Below are positions 41,601 through 50,190 of a stretch of DNA of 64,000 nucleotides, in pieces. The first letter of the stretch is position 1, and every line of letters starts with the position of its first letter. The notes under the pieces were generated by a model, which saw only the letters and a program-made list of their open reading frames with translations, did no database searches and was not told the DNA's origin. The stretch covers positions 991,993-1,055,992 of the forward strand of contig NZ_PEBI01000001.1 in the NCBI RefSeq assembly GCF_002802875.1, given 5' to 3'. The position numbers were made by a program, and so were the translations under genes. Source of the stretch: Bifidobacterium primatium. Lineage in GTDB: Bacteria > Actinomycetota > Actinomycetes > Actinomycetales > Bifidobacteriaceae.

Positions 41601-41764
41601 CGGTGGTTATAACGCACGCATACGTAAAACCCGACGCGTGGCCACCATCAGTGTCGGTTATTGCGCATCCGTACGTTATAACCGACACGTAGCGTTCCGT
41701 GGCGTCGGTTATAACGCACGGATACGCAAAACCCGCCACGTAGGATTCCCCCGTGGCGGGTTTT
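41601..41764 (+). repeat. Tandem repeat, 51-bp period, three diverged copies
   Basis: Copies begin GGTTAT at 41605, 41656 and 41707, exactly 51 bp apart. Copies 1 and 3 are close (about 32 of the first 36 bases) and copy 2 is more diverged and itself palindromic. It lies in a 423-bp gap between merR and trpS; 41493-41600 holds nothing recognised. Confidence 0.75.
41728..41764. terminator. Terminator at the end of the tandem array
   Basis: A 13-bp perfect stem AAAACCCGCCACG/CGTGGCGGGTTTT (41728-41740 with 41752-41764). A-rich and T-rich ends allow function on both strands. Confidence 0.8.
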
Positions 41765-41812
41765 ACTCACGCGTGCGGTATCAAGGCGCGGAAGGCGTTC
41801 CGTTACCGGTAT

Positions 41813-41916
41813 GAGTTTTTGCGTAATGCGTGTGGCTTCAAGGCACAGGAGACGAAGGCGTATTGACATACGTCGAGCCTCCTGCAACGCGGAAGACACT
41901 CCATTACGCAAGAACT
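41813..41916 (-). repeat. Dispersed hairpin element, copy 5 (downstream of trpS)
   Basis: On the minus strand it begins at the trpS stop codon and reads in the trpS direction. The outer stem of about 16 bp has one mismatch (41916-41901 with 41828-41813), with an inner CAGGAG/CTCCTG stem and core CGTAT-4 nt-ATACG. Loop sequences match copies 1 and 2. Confidence 0.8.
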
Positions 41917-43007
41917 CAGTACTTCATGCCCATGGCGGAGCGCACCTCATCCAGCGTCTCCTCGGCGATGGCGTTGGCGCGCTTGTTGCCGTCGTGGAGG
42001 ATGTCGCGCACGGTGTCCATGTCCTTGGTGAGTTCGGCGCGGCGCTCGCGATGCGGGGCGAGGAACTCGTTGACGGATTCGGTGACGTACTTCTTGAGCG
42101 CGCCGGCACCGGAATCGCCGATCTCCTCGGCGATCTCCTTGGGATCGCGGCCGGTGACGAGACCGGCGGTGGTGAGCAGGGCGGAGACCTGCGGACGGTT
42201 GACCGGGTCGAACGTGATGCGGCGCTCGGAGTCGGTGGGGCTCTTCTTGATGAGCTTGGCGGTCTCCTCGGCGGTGGCGCCGAGCATGATGGAGTTGCCG
42301 TAGGACTTGCTCATCTTGCGGCCGTCGAGACCGGGGATCTCGGGGGCGTCAGAGAGGATGGCGGAAGGCTCGGGGAACACGGGGTTCTTCTTGGCGAAGC
42401 GCTCGTTGAAGCGGCGTGCGATGGTGCGCGTGATCTCCACGTGCGGCAGGTTGTCCTTGCCGATCGGCACGACGTTGGCCTTGCAGAAGAGGATGTCGCA
42501 TGCCTGGTGCACCGGGTAGGTGAGCAGCAGGCCGGTCAGGGCGTGGCCGGAGGCCTCCATCTCGGACTTCACGGTCGGGTTGCGGTGCAGCTCGGCCTCG
42601 GTGACGAGCGAGAGGAACGGCAGCATGAGCTGGTTCTCGGCCGGCACGGCGGAGTGGGTGAAGATCATGGTCTTCGTCGGGTCGATGCCGGCGGCCATGT
42701 AGTCGAGGACGAGGTTGAGCACGTTGTCCTCGATGTGCTCGGTGGTGTCGCGGTCGGTGATGACCTGGTAGTCGGCGATGATGATGTTGGTGTTCACGCC
42801 ACGGTTCTGCATGGCCACGCGCTCCTTGATGGAGCCGAAGTAATGGCCGAGGTGGAGTCGTCCGGTCGGGCGGTCGCCGGTGAGCATGGTGAACTTGCCG
42901 GGGTTCTCCTCAAGCTTGGCCAGCGTGGCGTCCGAACGCTTTTTCGCCGCGAGGAAACTCGCGCTCATTTCGTTGCCTGCTGCCGTCAACTGCTGATCTT
43001 CCGCCAT
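41916..43007 (-). CDS. trpS: Tryptophanyl-tRNA synthetase
   Basis: A 363-residue class I aminoacyl-tRNA synthetase charging tRNA-Trp. The HIGH-type motif GRLHLGHYFGS is near residues 49-59, and the KMSKS loop occurs as RKMSKSYGN. Start ATG 43007 has only a weak ribosome site (GGTTGGTG); ATG 42968 (MSASFL...) is a shorter alternative. It is divergent from the DUF3073 gene. The transcript would end in a hairpin element that starts at the stop codon. Confidence 0.96.
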   Translation of the reverse strand: MAEDQQLTAAGNEMSASFLAAKKRSDATLAKLEENPGKFTMLTGDRPTGRLHLGHYFGSIKERVAMQNRGVNTNIIIADYQVITDRDTTEHIEDNVLNLVLDYMAAGIDPTKTMIFTHSAVPAENQLMLPFLSLVTEAELHRNPTVKSEMEASGHALTGLLLTYPVHQACDILFCKANVVPIGKDNLPHVEITRTIARRFNERFAKKNPVFPEPSAILSDAPEIPGLDGRKMSKSYGNSIMLGATAEETAKLIKKSPTDSERRITFDPVNRPQVSALLTTAGLVTGRDPKEIAEEIGDSGAGALKKYVTESVNEFLAPHRERRAELTKDMDTVRDILHDGNKRANAIAEETLDEVRSAMGMKY

Positions 43008-43159
43008 TGCACACCAACCCGTATTTATTGAAGGTATTGAAAAATAACGCTCTAATCGTAAAAGTCTGAGCCGACATCGCGTAATAAGTGGTACTCTCTT
43101 ATGTGATGAATTAGGAAACATGTTGCCTAGGGCACAATGAGACTGGCGAAGGGGGTCAG

Positions 43160-43627
43160 ATGGGCCGCGGACGTCAGAAGGCTAAGCAGACGCGAATTGC
43201 CCGGAAGCTCAAGTACCTCACCACTGATACCGATTATGATGAGCTGGCGAAGGAGCTCTCCAGCCAGGATGAGGTCACTCCATCCGCTGCGGATCCGTTC
43301 GCTTCCATCGAAACTCAGATTCACTCTCACGATCACGATGATGCCGTGAGCTCCGTGAATGAAGAGGACTTGGACGAGTACGCGCAGTGGGCCGCCGAGG
43401 CCGCGAAGAAGGCCGAGGAGAAGCCGGTGGTCAAGGCCCCGGTTCGTCGTAAGCCGATTCCCATGCCGATGCCTTCCGCTTTGAAGAAGAACGTGAAGCC
43501 GGCCGCGCCGCAGTCGGAGGATGCTCCGCAGGATGGGGCGGCGAAGAAGTCGACGTCGAAGCCGGCCGTCAGGAAGCCGGCCGCGCGCAAGACCGCCGCG
43601 AGGAAACCGTCGGCCAAGGCCGACTGA
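43160..43627 (+). CDS. DUF3073 family protein
   Basis: A 155-residue actinobacterial protein. The conserved DUF3073 N-terminus (MGRGRQKAKQTRIARKLKY, residues 1-19) is basic. A His/Asp-rich stretch (SHDHDD) and an acidic segment follow, and the last ~65 residues are Lys/Ala/Pro repeats (KPAARKTAARKP) like histone H1-type tails, suggesting nucleic acid binding. Function is unknown. AAGGGGG precedes ATG 43160. It is divergent from trpS and ends at a strong terminator. Confidence 0.88.
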   Translation: MGRGRQKAKQTRIARKLKYLTTDTDYDELAKELSSQDEVTPSAADPFASIETQIHSHDHDDAVSSVNEEDLDEYAQWAAEAAKKAEEKPVVKAPVRRKPIPMPMPSALKKNVKPAAPQSEDAPQDGAAKKSTSKPAVRKPAARKTAARKPSAKAD

Positions 43628-43715
43628 TTCGCGGCGATACGTGGCGCGACGGCGATATACGTCGACTACGTCGATACGAATCGAAAATCAATACGAGTCG
43701 ATATGACATACGCCG

Positions 43716-43752
43716 ATCGGGCGATGCGGATGAACGCATCGCCCGATTTTTT
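43716..43752 (+). terminator. Terminator of the DUF3073 gene
   Basis: Perfect 13-bp stem ATCGGGCGATGCG/CGCATCGCCCGAT (43716-43728 with 43735-43747), 6-nt loop and six Ts. It abuts the stop codon of the convergent SCP-like gene. Confidence 0.9.
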
Positions 43753-44138
43753 CACACTAACGGCAGCAGATCGGAAAGATCGTCGCGCTCCCCCACCGCG
43801 CTGATATGACCGGCGTCCCTCTCCTCGTCCCACGTCGTGATGCCGCAGACGAGCCGCAGCCACACATCCGGTTCCAATTCGATGACGTCGGGCGGCGTGA
43901 GGTTGTGCGGGTCCGAGGCCGGCCCCTCGAGGATCTTTATCGCTCCCCACGGCGCCACACGGACTTCGACGCCCTCCCCCGGCGCCCGCCGTTCCATGAG
44001 ATACAACGCGTATCGCGTGGCCATCGCCCATGTGCGGCGCGGCAGCGCATCGACGTCGTCGCCGGCCGTGGCGGCGTCCCGCCACCGGGCCAGCGCGCTT
44101 TCGCCTTCCGGCAGGTCTTTGCTCAATATGGATGCCAT
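43752..44138 (-). CDS. Sterol carrier-like (SCP2/MDMPI C-terminal type) protein
   Basis: A 128-residue protein resembling the actinobacterial 'sterol carrier family' small proteins: MATRYALYLMERRAPGEGVEVRVAPWGAIKILEGP followed by PPDVIELEPDVWLRLVCG and a terminal VSAVGERDDLSDLLPL-like block. These single-domain proteins share the SCP2 fold of mycothiol-dependent maleylpyruvate isomerase C-termini. The role in bifidobacteria is unknown. The start at 44138 follows GGGAGA. Confidence 0.72.
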   Translation of the reverse strand: MASILSKDLPEGESALARWRDAATAGDDVDALPRRTWAMATRYALYLMERRAPGEGVEVRVAPWGAIKILEGPASDPHNLTPPDVIELEPDVWLRLVCGITTWDEERDAGHISAVGERDDLSDLLPLV

Positions 44139-44466
44139 ACGCACATTCTCCCATGACTTGTGCATACGTGATTCATGTATACATGACTGACTTATGCATA
44201 CGCGACCCGCGCATACGTAGCTCGTGCGCGCGCCCGGCGTCCGCCCCGCCGGCGATACCCTGTCGGCAGCACCTGCCCGCGATGATTTGCGCCAGCGTTT
44301 GCTCCATTGAAAAAACTACGATTTGCACGTTCTATGTGTATAATCAGATATTGTTGGTCTCAAACAGGTGTATTCGTAATCCAGAATTCATCTGGGAGCT
44401 AGGCAGAGTCGCCTTTTGCAGACGCATAATGTCTAGCGGGAGATATTCTCACGAGAAAGAGTGCTT
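44139..44466. other. Upstream region of glgP
   Basis: A 328-bp divergent spacer. It contains repeated CATACG/ATACATG words (44150-44220) and a TATAAT at 44339-44344 with no convincing -35 at standard spacing, a possible glgP promoter with a leader of about 115 nt. No gene is supported. Confidence 0.4.
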
Positions 44467-46920
44467 ATGACCGAGCAAACCGCACCGAAGTCCCCGGTGA
44501 CCACCGAACAGTTCACCAATGAAATCAAGGAACAGCTGAAGTACGCGCAGGGCATCACCGTCGAGCAGGCCACGGACGCCGACATCTACGTCGCCGCATC
44601 CCTCGCCGTGCGTCGTCACCTCGTGGATTCCTGGGCGACCACGCAGAAGGACATGGTCAACGGCGGCACCAAGGCCGTCGGCTACCTTTCCGCCGAATTC
44701 CTCATGGGCAAGCAGCTGCGTAACGCCCTGCTGAACCTCGGCATGCTCGCCGAGTTCGACGACGCGGTCAAGGCCCTTGGCCACGATCCGCAGCTCGTCG
44801 TCGATTCCGAATACGAGCCGGGCCTCGGCAACGGCGGTCTCGGCCGTCTCGCCGCCTGCTTCATCGACTCCCTCGCCTCGCTGGGCGTGCCGGCCTTCGG
44901 CTACGGCATCCAGTACAAGTACGGCATCTTCAAGCAGGAGTTCGACGCCGAGGGCAAGCAGGTCGAGCGCCCCGACTACTGGCTCGCCAACGAGGAGCCG
45001 TGGGGCCACATCGACTACAACCGCTCCCAGAAGGTCAACTTCGGCGGCCAGGTCGTCGAAGAGGATGGCAAGAAGGTCTGGAAGCCGGCCTGGTCCGTGC
45101 GCGCCGTGCCCGTCGACTACATGGTCCCCGGCTACAAGTCCGGCCGTGTGAACACGCTTCGCCTGTGGAGCGCCAAGTCCTACGACGAGTTCGACCTGCT
45201 CACCTTCAACAAGAGCGAGTACCTCGACGCCGTCAAGCCGCAGGTCGAGGCCGAGAACATCTCCAAGATCCTCTACCCGGAGGACTCCACCCCGCAGGGC
45301 AAGCGCCTGCGTCTCGAGCAGCAGTACTTCTTCGTGGCCGCGTCCATCCACGACGCCATCCGCGTGTTCTACCCCGGCCAGGACAAGCCGGACCTGACCA
45401 CGTTCCCGAACAAGATCACGTTCCAGCTCAACGACACCCACCCCGTCATCGGCATCCCCGAGCTCATGCGCGTCCTCATCGACGAATACGGCTATGACTG
45501 GGATACCGCCTGGGACATCACCACCAAGACCTTCAACTACACCTGCCACACGCTGCTTCCGGAAGCGCTGGAGGTCTGGCCGGCCCGCCTCATCGGCGAG
45601 CTGCTGCCGCGTCATCTCGAGATCATCAACGAGATCAACGACCACTTCCTCGAGGAGCTCAAGGGCCTCACCCGCGACAAGGAGCGCATCAACCGCATGC
45701 GCATCGTCACCGAGGGCGATGACCCGCAGGTCCGCATGGCCTACCTGGCCACCGCCGGCGGCTCCCACGTCAACGGCGTCGCCGAGCTGCACTCCCAGCT
45801 GCTCAAGGACGTCACCCTGCGCGACTTCTCCGACCTCTTCCCGAAGAAGTTCACCAACGTCACCAACGGCGTCACCCCGCGTCGCTTCATCCGTCTCGCC
45901 AACCCGCGTCTGTCGAACCTCATCACCGAGGGACTCGGCACCGACAAGTGGCTGAGCGACCTCGACCTGCTCCAGGGCCTCGTCCCGCTGGCCGACGACC
46001 CCGAGTTCGTCAAGAAGTTCGCCGAAGTCAAGCACGCCAACAAGGTCGCCTTCGCCAACTTCGCCAAGGACCGCTACGGCTTCGAGGCCAACCCCGACAC
46101 CATGTTCAACACCATGGTCAAGCGCCTGCACGAGTACAAGCGCCAGTCGCTGAAGATCCTCGCCCTCATCGCCCGCTACGCCGCCATCAAGAACGGCACC
46201 ATCAACGTGGACGACGTCCTGCCGCGCACCGTCTTCTTCGGCGCCAAGGCCGCGCCGGGCTACTACATGGCCAAGCTCACCATCCAGCTCATCAACAACG
46301 TCGCCCGCGTCGTCAACAACGACCCCGACGTCAAGGGCAAGCTGGCCGTGCACTTCCCCGCCAACTACAACGTGCGTCTCGCCCAGCACCTCATCCCGGC
46401 CACCGAGCTCGACGAGCAGATCTCGCAGGCCGGCAAGGAGGCGTCCGGCACCGGCAACATGAAGTTCGCCCTCAACGGCGCCCTCACCGTCGGTACCCTC
46501 GACGGCGCCAACGTCGAGATTCGCGAGAAGGTCGGCGCCGACAACTTCTTCCTCTTCGGCATGACCGTCGACGAGGTCGAGGACCTCTACGAGAAGGGCT
46601 ACGACCCGGCCAAGTACTACGAGGCCGACCCGCGTCTGAAGATGGCAATCGACATGATCTCCAACGGAGCCTTCTCCGACGGCGACCGCAACACCTACGC
46701 GCCGCTCGTCGCCGACTGGCTCACCAAGGACTACTTCATGACCCTCGCCGACTTCACCTCCTACGCCGACATCCAGTACGAGATCGAGGACCTCTACCGC
46801 GATCAGGACGCCTGGAACCGCAAGGCCATCCTCAACGTGGCCAACACCGGCTACTTCAGCTCCGACCGCTCGATCGAGGATTATTTGGAACGCATCTGGC
46901 ACACCGGTCCCCTGGCCTGA
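44467..46920 (+). CDS. glgP: Glycogen/alpha-glucan phosphorylase
   Basis: An 817-residue GT35 phosphorylase releasing glucose-1-phosphate from alpha-1,4-glucans. Seen: YLSAEFLMGKQL, GLGNGGLGRLAACF, NDTHPVIGIPELMR and the PLP-lysine region EASGTGNMKFALNGALTVGTLDGANVEI. ATG 44467 follows GAGAAAGAG; GTG 44461 is less likely. Codon use is strongly GC-biased (almost always C in wobble positions), consistent with high expression. The last nine codons (IWHTGPLA, stop) are found again in degenerate form at 47035-47061. Confidence 0.96.
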   Translation: MTEQTAPKSPVTTEQFTNEIKEQLKYAQGITVEQATDADIYVAASLAVRRHLVDSWATTQKDMVNGGTKAVGYLSAEFLMGKQLRNALLNLGMLAEFDDAVKALGHDPQLVVDSEYEPGLGNGGLGRLAACFIDSLASLGVPAFGYGIQYKYGIFKQEFDAEGKQVERPDYWLANEEPWGHIDYNRSQKVNFGGQVVEEDGKKVWKPAWSVRAVPVDYMVPGYKSGRVNTLRLWSAKSYDEFDLLTFNKSEYLDAVKPQVEAENISKILYPEDSTPQGKRLRLEQQYFFVAASIHDAIRVFYPGQDKPDLTTFPNKITFQLNDTHPVIGIPELMRVLIDEYGYDWDTAWDITTKTFNYTCHTLLPEALEVWPARLIGELLPRHLEIINEINDHFLEELKGLTRDKERINRMRIVTEGDDPQVRMAYLATAGGSHVNGVAELHSQLLKDVTLRDFSDLFPKKFTNVTNGVTPRRFIRLANPRLSNLITEGLGTDKWLSDLDLLQGLVPLADDPEFVKKFAEVKHANKVAFANFAKDRYGFEANPDTMFNTMVKRLHEYKRQSLKILALIARYAAIKNGTINVDDVLPRTVFFGAKAAPGYYMAKLTIQLINNVARVVNNDPDVKGKLAVHFPANYNVRLAQHLIPATELDEQISQAGKEASGTGNMKFALNGALTVGTLDGANVEIREKVGADNFFLFGMTVDEVEDLYEKGYDPAKYYEADPRLKMAIDMISNGAFSDGDRNTYAPLVADWLTKDYFMTLADFTSYADIQYEIEDLYRDQDAWNRKAILNVANTGYFSSDRSIEDYLERIWHTGPLA

Positions 46921-47061
46921 CGGCCAGCAGACCAGTGCACCAAATGCGTGCAGTCTGCATACTGAGCGCTCGATGAATCGCGCTCAGCGTCGCCTACCGG
47001 CAGTCCACTGGACTGCCGGCTTGACGGCTCCGCACATCTGGCACACCGGTCCGCTCGCCTG
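46893..47061 (+). repeat. Duplicated 3' end of glgP around a 114-bp insert
   Basis: CATCTGGCACACCGGTCC occurs at 46893-46910 and exactly again at 47035-47052, followed both times by a similar 10-mer ending in the TGA stop. Between them lie an inverted repeat CTGAGCG/CGCTCAG and a perfect 10-bp stem CCGGCAGTCC/GGACTGCCGG. The second copy is not translated. Confidence 0.85.
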
Positions 47062-47150
47062 AGGATGGAGTGTCCTCGTCGTTGTGGAGAACTCGACGTA
47101 CCTTTGTACGCCTTCGTTCTTCACGCCTAGAGGACACACGCATCATCGTT
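47062..47150 (+). repeat. Dispersed hairpin element, copy 6 (downstream of glgP)
   Basis: It begins right after the duplicated glgP tail, in the glgP direction. GTGTCCTC pairs with GAGGACAC, inner stem GTGGAGAAC/GTTCTTCAC has one G-U pair, and the core is CGTAC-4 nt-GTACG. Conserved loops match the other copies. Confidence 0.8.
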
Positions 47151-47192
47151 CCGGCAAGCTCGCTTCCGCTTGCTGACTGACGGAGCGTATGG

Positions 47193-47231
47193 GGGTTGTC
47201 TTCGCAAATCCAAGCGAAGACAACCCTTTTT
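47193..47231 (+). terminator. Intrinsic terminator of the glgP transcript
   Basis: Perfect 13-bp stem GGGTTGTCTTCGC/GCGAAGACAACCC (47193-47205 with 47214-47226), 8-nt loop and five Ts, about 270 bp after the glgP stop. Confidence 0.9.
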
Positions 47232-47313
47232 CATATCCGCCGGCGTTCACGAATCGCCGGATACACGTATACATCAATATTCGCGAATTCCCGAAGGTCG
47301 TACGAATCGCATC

Positions 47314-47353
47314 AAAAAACCGCCGTGACGGGCGTAAGCCCATCAACGGCGGT
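47314..47353 (-). terminator. Terminator of the small membrane protein gene
   Basis: On the minus strand ACCGCCGT/ACGGCGGT (47353-47346 with 47326-47319) encloses an inner GGGC-GTAA-GCCC hairpin and is followed by a run of Ts. Confidence 0.85.
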
Positions 47354-47413
47354 GTATCGAATTATCGGATTACCGGAATCACGAACGAAATCGACGAATG
47401 ATCGCGGCGACGA

Positions 47414-47644
47414 TCAGTCGACGGCAGGCTCGGCCTCGGCGTCACCTTCGGCGTCGTCCTCGTCCGCGGCCTCCTTCTTGGCGATGCCAAGATCGACCGG
47501 CGACGAGCTGTTCTCCCACGGCTCCTCCCACGGATCGTATTCGGGATTCTGCTGCTTGTACACGTACAGCGCCGCAAGACCGGCCAGCAGCGCACCGAAC
47601 AGAAGCGCGAAGAACTTCCACCCGTTCGACGACCTGTTCTCCAT
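47414..47644 (-). CDS. Small membrane-anchored hypothetical protein
   Basis: A 76-residue protein with one N-terminal transmembrane segment (WKFFALLFGALLAGLAALYVY, about residues 8-28) and an acidic, probably extracytoplasmic or disordered tail (DEDDAEGDAEAEP). AAAGGAG is well spaced before ATG 47644, and the gene has its own terminator, so it is very probably real. I recognise no functional family. Confidence 0.75.
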   Translation of the reverse strand: MENRSSNGWKFFALLFGALLAGLAALYVYKQQNPEYDPWEEPWENSSSPVDLGIAKKEAADEDDAEGDAEAEPAVD

Positions 47645-47896
47645 GATGGCTCCTTTCAAAGGTTTACGATCTGCCCATTCAGACCATTGGTCTCCATTCT
47701 AAGCCGACGTTGTGGCGAAGCTGTGTTTTCCCTCGCCGCCGTGTTCGCAGGTCGATGAGACACCGTGTCCATCGGCCTACCGAATTCCGACGTCAAGCCC
47801 GCCGTCTCGAACCCGCCGCTTCGACTCGGCTTCATCACGCCGCCGTCTCGGGACGGGGCCTTCCCGCGATACGGAACGTGCAATACAGTGGTGACC

Positions 47897-48661
47897 ATGA
47901 GTCAACGATTTCGTCTGTTCCCCAACTCCCCCACGGCGCGGGAGCTGTTCAACAAGGACGCCATCCGTCGTGAGTGGCGCAACGGAGGCCCGGTCATCAC
48001 CCAGGCCATCATCCTGATCTGCGTGCTCGTATGGGCCGTGGAGATCATCGCCCGGTTCCTTTCCCCCGTGCTGCTGAACGCCGTGCTGAGCCTCGGCATG
48101 CTTACGCCGGCCGTGGTGCCGCATTATCCGTGGACGCTCATCACATCGATGTTCATGCACGAGCCGGGCATCTTCCACCTGCTGTTCAACATGCTTATGC
48201 TGTGGTCGATCGGCCCGGTGCTGGAGCGCATGCTCGGCCACTGGCGCTTCCTGGGCATGTATCTGCTGTCTGGCATCGGCGGCGATCTTGCGTTGCTGCT
48301 GTGGGCGCGCCTCTACCCCGGCGGCTCCGGCTGGGTGGTGTCGGTATATGGCGCTTCGGGAGCCTTGTTCGGCCTGTTCGCGGCCATTCTGATCGTCTAT
48401 CGGCGCATCGGCGCCGACATCACGTCCATAATCGTGTGGGTGGCCATCAACTTCGCTTTGCCGCTCCTGTATCCCGGCATCGCGTGGCAGGCGCACGTCG
48501 GCGGTTTCCTCATCGGCGGCCTGTATACGTGGCTGCTCACCTCCAGCCTGCCGTTGACGCGTGGCAAGAGCCTCACCGTGCGTTCGCTGGTCTATGGCCT
48601 GCCGTTGTTGGCGGTCATCGTGGCCGTGGGCGTCTGGTGCCTCATCCCCGTGATGGGATGA
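47897..48661 (+). CDS. Rhomboid family intramembrane serine protease
   Basis: A 254-residue membrane protease with about six hydrophobic segments. The catalytic dyad is visible: Ser154 in GASGALFGL and His200 in AWQAHVGG; FHLLFNMLMLW (93-103) carries the family's conserved His/Asn. It cleaves single-pass membrane proteins within the bilayer; substrates here are unknown. ATG 47897 is chosen because it directly precedes the conserved region and has GGTG upstream. A longer in-frame start at 47765 is possible. It is convergent with crgA. Confidence 0.9.
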   Translation: MSQRFRLFPNSPTARELFNKDAIRREWRNGGPVITQAIILICVLVWAVEIIARFLSPVLLNAVLSLGMLTPAVVPHYPWTLITSMFMHEPGIFHLLFNMLMLWSIGPVLERMLGHWRFLGMYLLSGIGGDLALLLWARLYPGGSGWVVSVYGASGALFGLFAAILIVYRRIGADITSIIVWVAINFALPLLYPGIAWQAHVGGFLIGGLYTWLLTSSLPLTRGKSLTVRSLVYGLPLLAVIVAVGVWCLIPVMG

Positions 48662-48686
48662 TCCGCGATATTCGTGCTTTCATATG

Positions 48687-48739
48687 AAAAAACGTCGTCC
48701 CGCACGACGGCCTTGCAGGCCTGCCGTGCGGGACGACGT
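48687..48739. terminator. Bidirectional terminator between rhomboid gene and crgA
   Basis: A perfect 14-bp stem (48692-48705 with 48726-48739) with an inner GGCC-TTGCA-GGCC hairpin. Six As on the left give a T run for the minus-strand crgA transcript. Confidence 0.85.
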
Positions 48740-48795
48740 CGTATTGGGAATCCGTCTGATGACAGACGTTCCTCAATCGTCTGTCAGTGCGTCTG

Positions 48796-49356
48796 TCAGT
48801 GCCATCCCATCGTCATCAGGAAGCCGACGAGCATGATGGCGAAGCCGATGGCCAGATTCCACGCGTCGATGCCCGGAATCGGGTACTTGCCGGTCATGTA
48901 GTAGACGACGACCCAGATGAGGCCGATGATCAGCAGGGCGCAGAACACCGGAACGAACCACGACGGATTCGACTTTGTGCCCTTGATGGATTCCTCCACG
49001 CGCTTCGTGCTTTCCTGCTGGCGGGCGAACATCTTGCGCATCTGCGGGGTCATGGCCGACTCGTCGGCGGACTTGCTCAGCACGGCCTCGACCTTGTCCA
49101 TCGACAGGCCGTAGACGTCTTCCTCGTTTTCCTCTTCGTCGTCCTTATCGTCGTCGCCCTTACCGGACTCGTCATCGGCGCCGGACTCGTCATCGGCGCC
49201 GGACTCGGCGCCTTCGGCCGCTTCTTCGGTGCCGGCGGCGTCGCTGGCGGTCTCGTTGGTGTCGGCGGACTCGGCGACTGCGGTCTCTTCGGACTGCTCG
49301 ACGGCGTCGGCGTCGGTCTTGGTTTCGTCGAGCTTCTGCTCGTCCTTTTCAGCCAT
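48796..49356 (-). CDS. crgA: Cell division protein CrgA
   Basis: A 186-residue actinobacterial septation regulator. The C-terminal ~75 residues are the CrgA domain with two transmembrane segments (FVPVFCALLIIGLIWVVVYY and LAIGFAIMLVGFLMTMGW) linked by MTGKYPIPGIDAWN. The N-terminal ~80 residues are highly acidic (Asp/Glu/Ala) with an internal repeat (SGADDESGADDESG), longer than in mycobacteria. In Mycobacterium CrgA contacts FtsZ, FtsQ, FtsI and PBPs. AAAGGAG precedes ATG 49356. It is divergent from the DUF881 gene. Confidence 0.93.
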   Translation of the reverse strand: MAEKDEQKLDETKTDADAVEQSEETAVAESADTNETASDAAGTEEAAEGAESGADDESGADDESGKGDDDKDDEEENEEDVYGLSMDKVEAVLSKSADESAMTPQMRKMFARQQESTKRVEESIKGTKSNPSWFVPVFCALLIIGLIWVVVYYMTGKYPIPGIDAWNLAIGFAIMLVGFLMTMGWH

Positions 49357-49445
49357 AAGAGGATACTCCTTTAACGTAAGCTACTAGTCATAGTAATGAC
49401 TAGAGTGGAAACAGTCGAAAAGACGAGTTCAATAGTAAGGCAAAC

Positions 49446-50189
49446 ATGGGAAAGCACGGTGGCAGGCACGTCGCCCGCAAGTCCATTGCGGGCTCGCTCG
49501 TCGTCGCCGTCATTCTGGCGCTGGCCGGCTATCTGCTGACCGTGAATGTGCGTGTGAACCGTTCCGTGACGGTCAATTCCGATACCTCGCAGCTGCTGAA
49601 CGAACGATCGAAGCATGTGAACCAGCTGCAGTCAGAAATCGATGGCCTCAGTACGCAGATCGACGCGTTGAAGGCATTGACCACCAGTTCCTCCGTTCCG
49701 AAGGGCGAGGACGCCGGTTCGGGAACGAAACTGCCCGCCGTCCATGGGCCGGGGCTTACGGTCACGCTCGACGATTCCCCGCTGTGGCAGAGCAAGGTCG
49801 GCGATACGGGGTCGTCCGCCGACATCAACGACTATGTCGTGCATCAGCAGGACATCGAGGGCGTGGTGAACGCGCTGTGGGCCGGCGGCGCCGAGACGAT
49901 GATGATCGAGGACCAGCGCGTGTTGTATAGCTCCGCTGTTCGCTGTGTGGGCAATGTCCTGCTGCTGCAAGGCAAGCGCTATGCCCCGCCGTTCAGGATA
50001 TCCGCCATCGGTCCGCAGGAGGACATGGTGCGCGCATTGGATGATTCGCCGACGGTTCAGGTGTATAAGGAATATGTCGCGTCCATCGGACTGGGGTGGA
50101 AGATGGAACGCGTCGACGACCTACGGTTCCCTGCGACGACGTCATCGTTGCAGGCGCTGAAATACGCGAAGGTAAAGAAGGAACAGTGA
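49446..50189 (+). CDS. DUF881 family membrane-anchored protein
   Basis: A 247-residue protein. The transmembrane helix is at about 14-33 (IAGSLVVAVILALAGYLLTV), followed by a short coiled coil (about 45-75) and an extracytoplasmic DUF881 domain (about 95-240; GPGLTVTLDDSP...VNALWAGGAETMMIEDQR). The family is found beside crgA in Actinobacteria and resembles Bacillus division-cluster proteins; biochemical function is unknown. Its TGA is separated by one base from the sortase ATG, indicating one operon. Confidence 0.9.
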   Translation: MGKHGGRHVARKSIAGSLVVAVILALAGYLLTVNVRVNRSVTVNSDTSQLLNERSKHVNQLQSEIDGLSTQIDALKALTTSSSVPKGEDAGSGTKLPAVHGPGLTVTLDDSPLWQSKVGDTGSSADINDYVVHQQDIEGVVNALWAGGAETMMIEDQRVLYSSAVRCVGNVLLLQGKRYAPPFRISAIGPQEDMVRALDDSPTVQVYKEYVASIGLGWKMERVDDLRFPATTSSLQALKYAKVKKEQ

Positions 50190-50190
50190 T

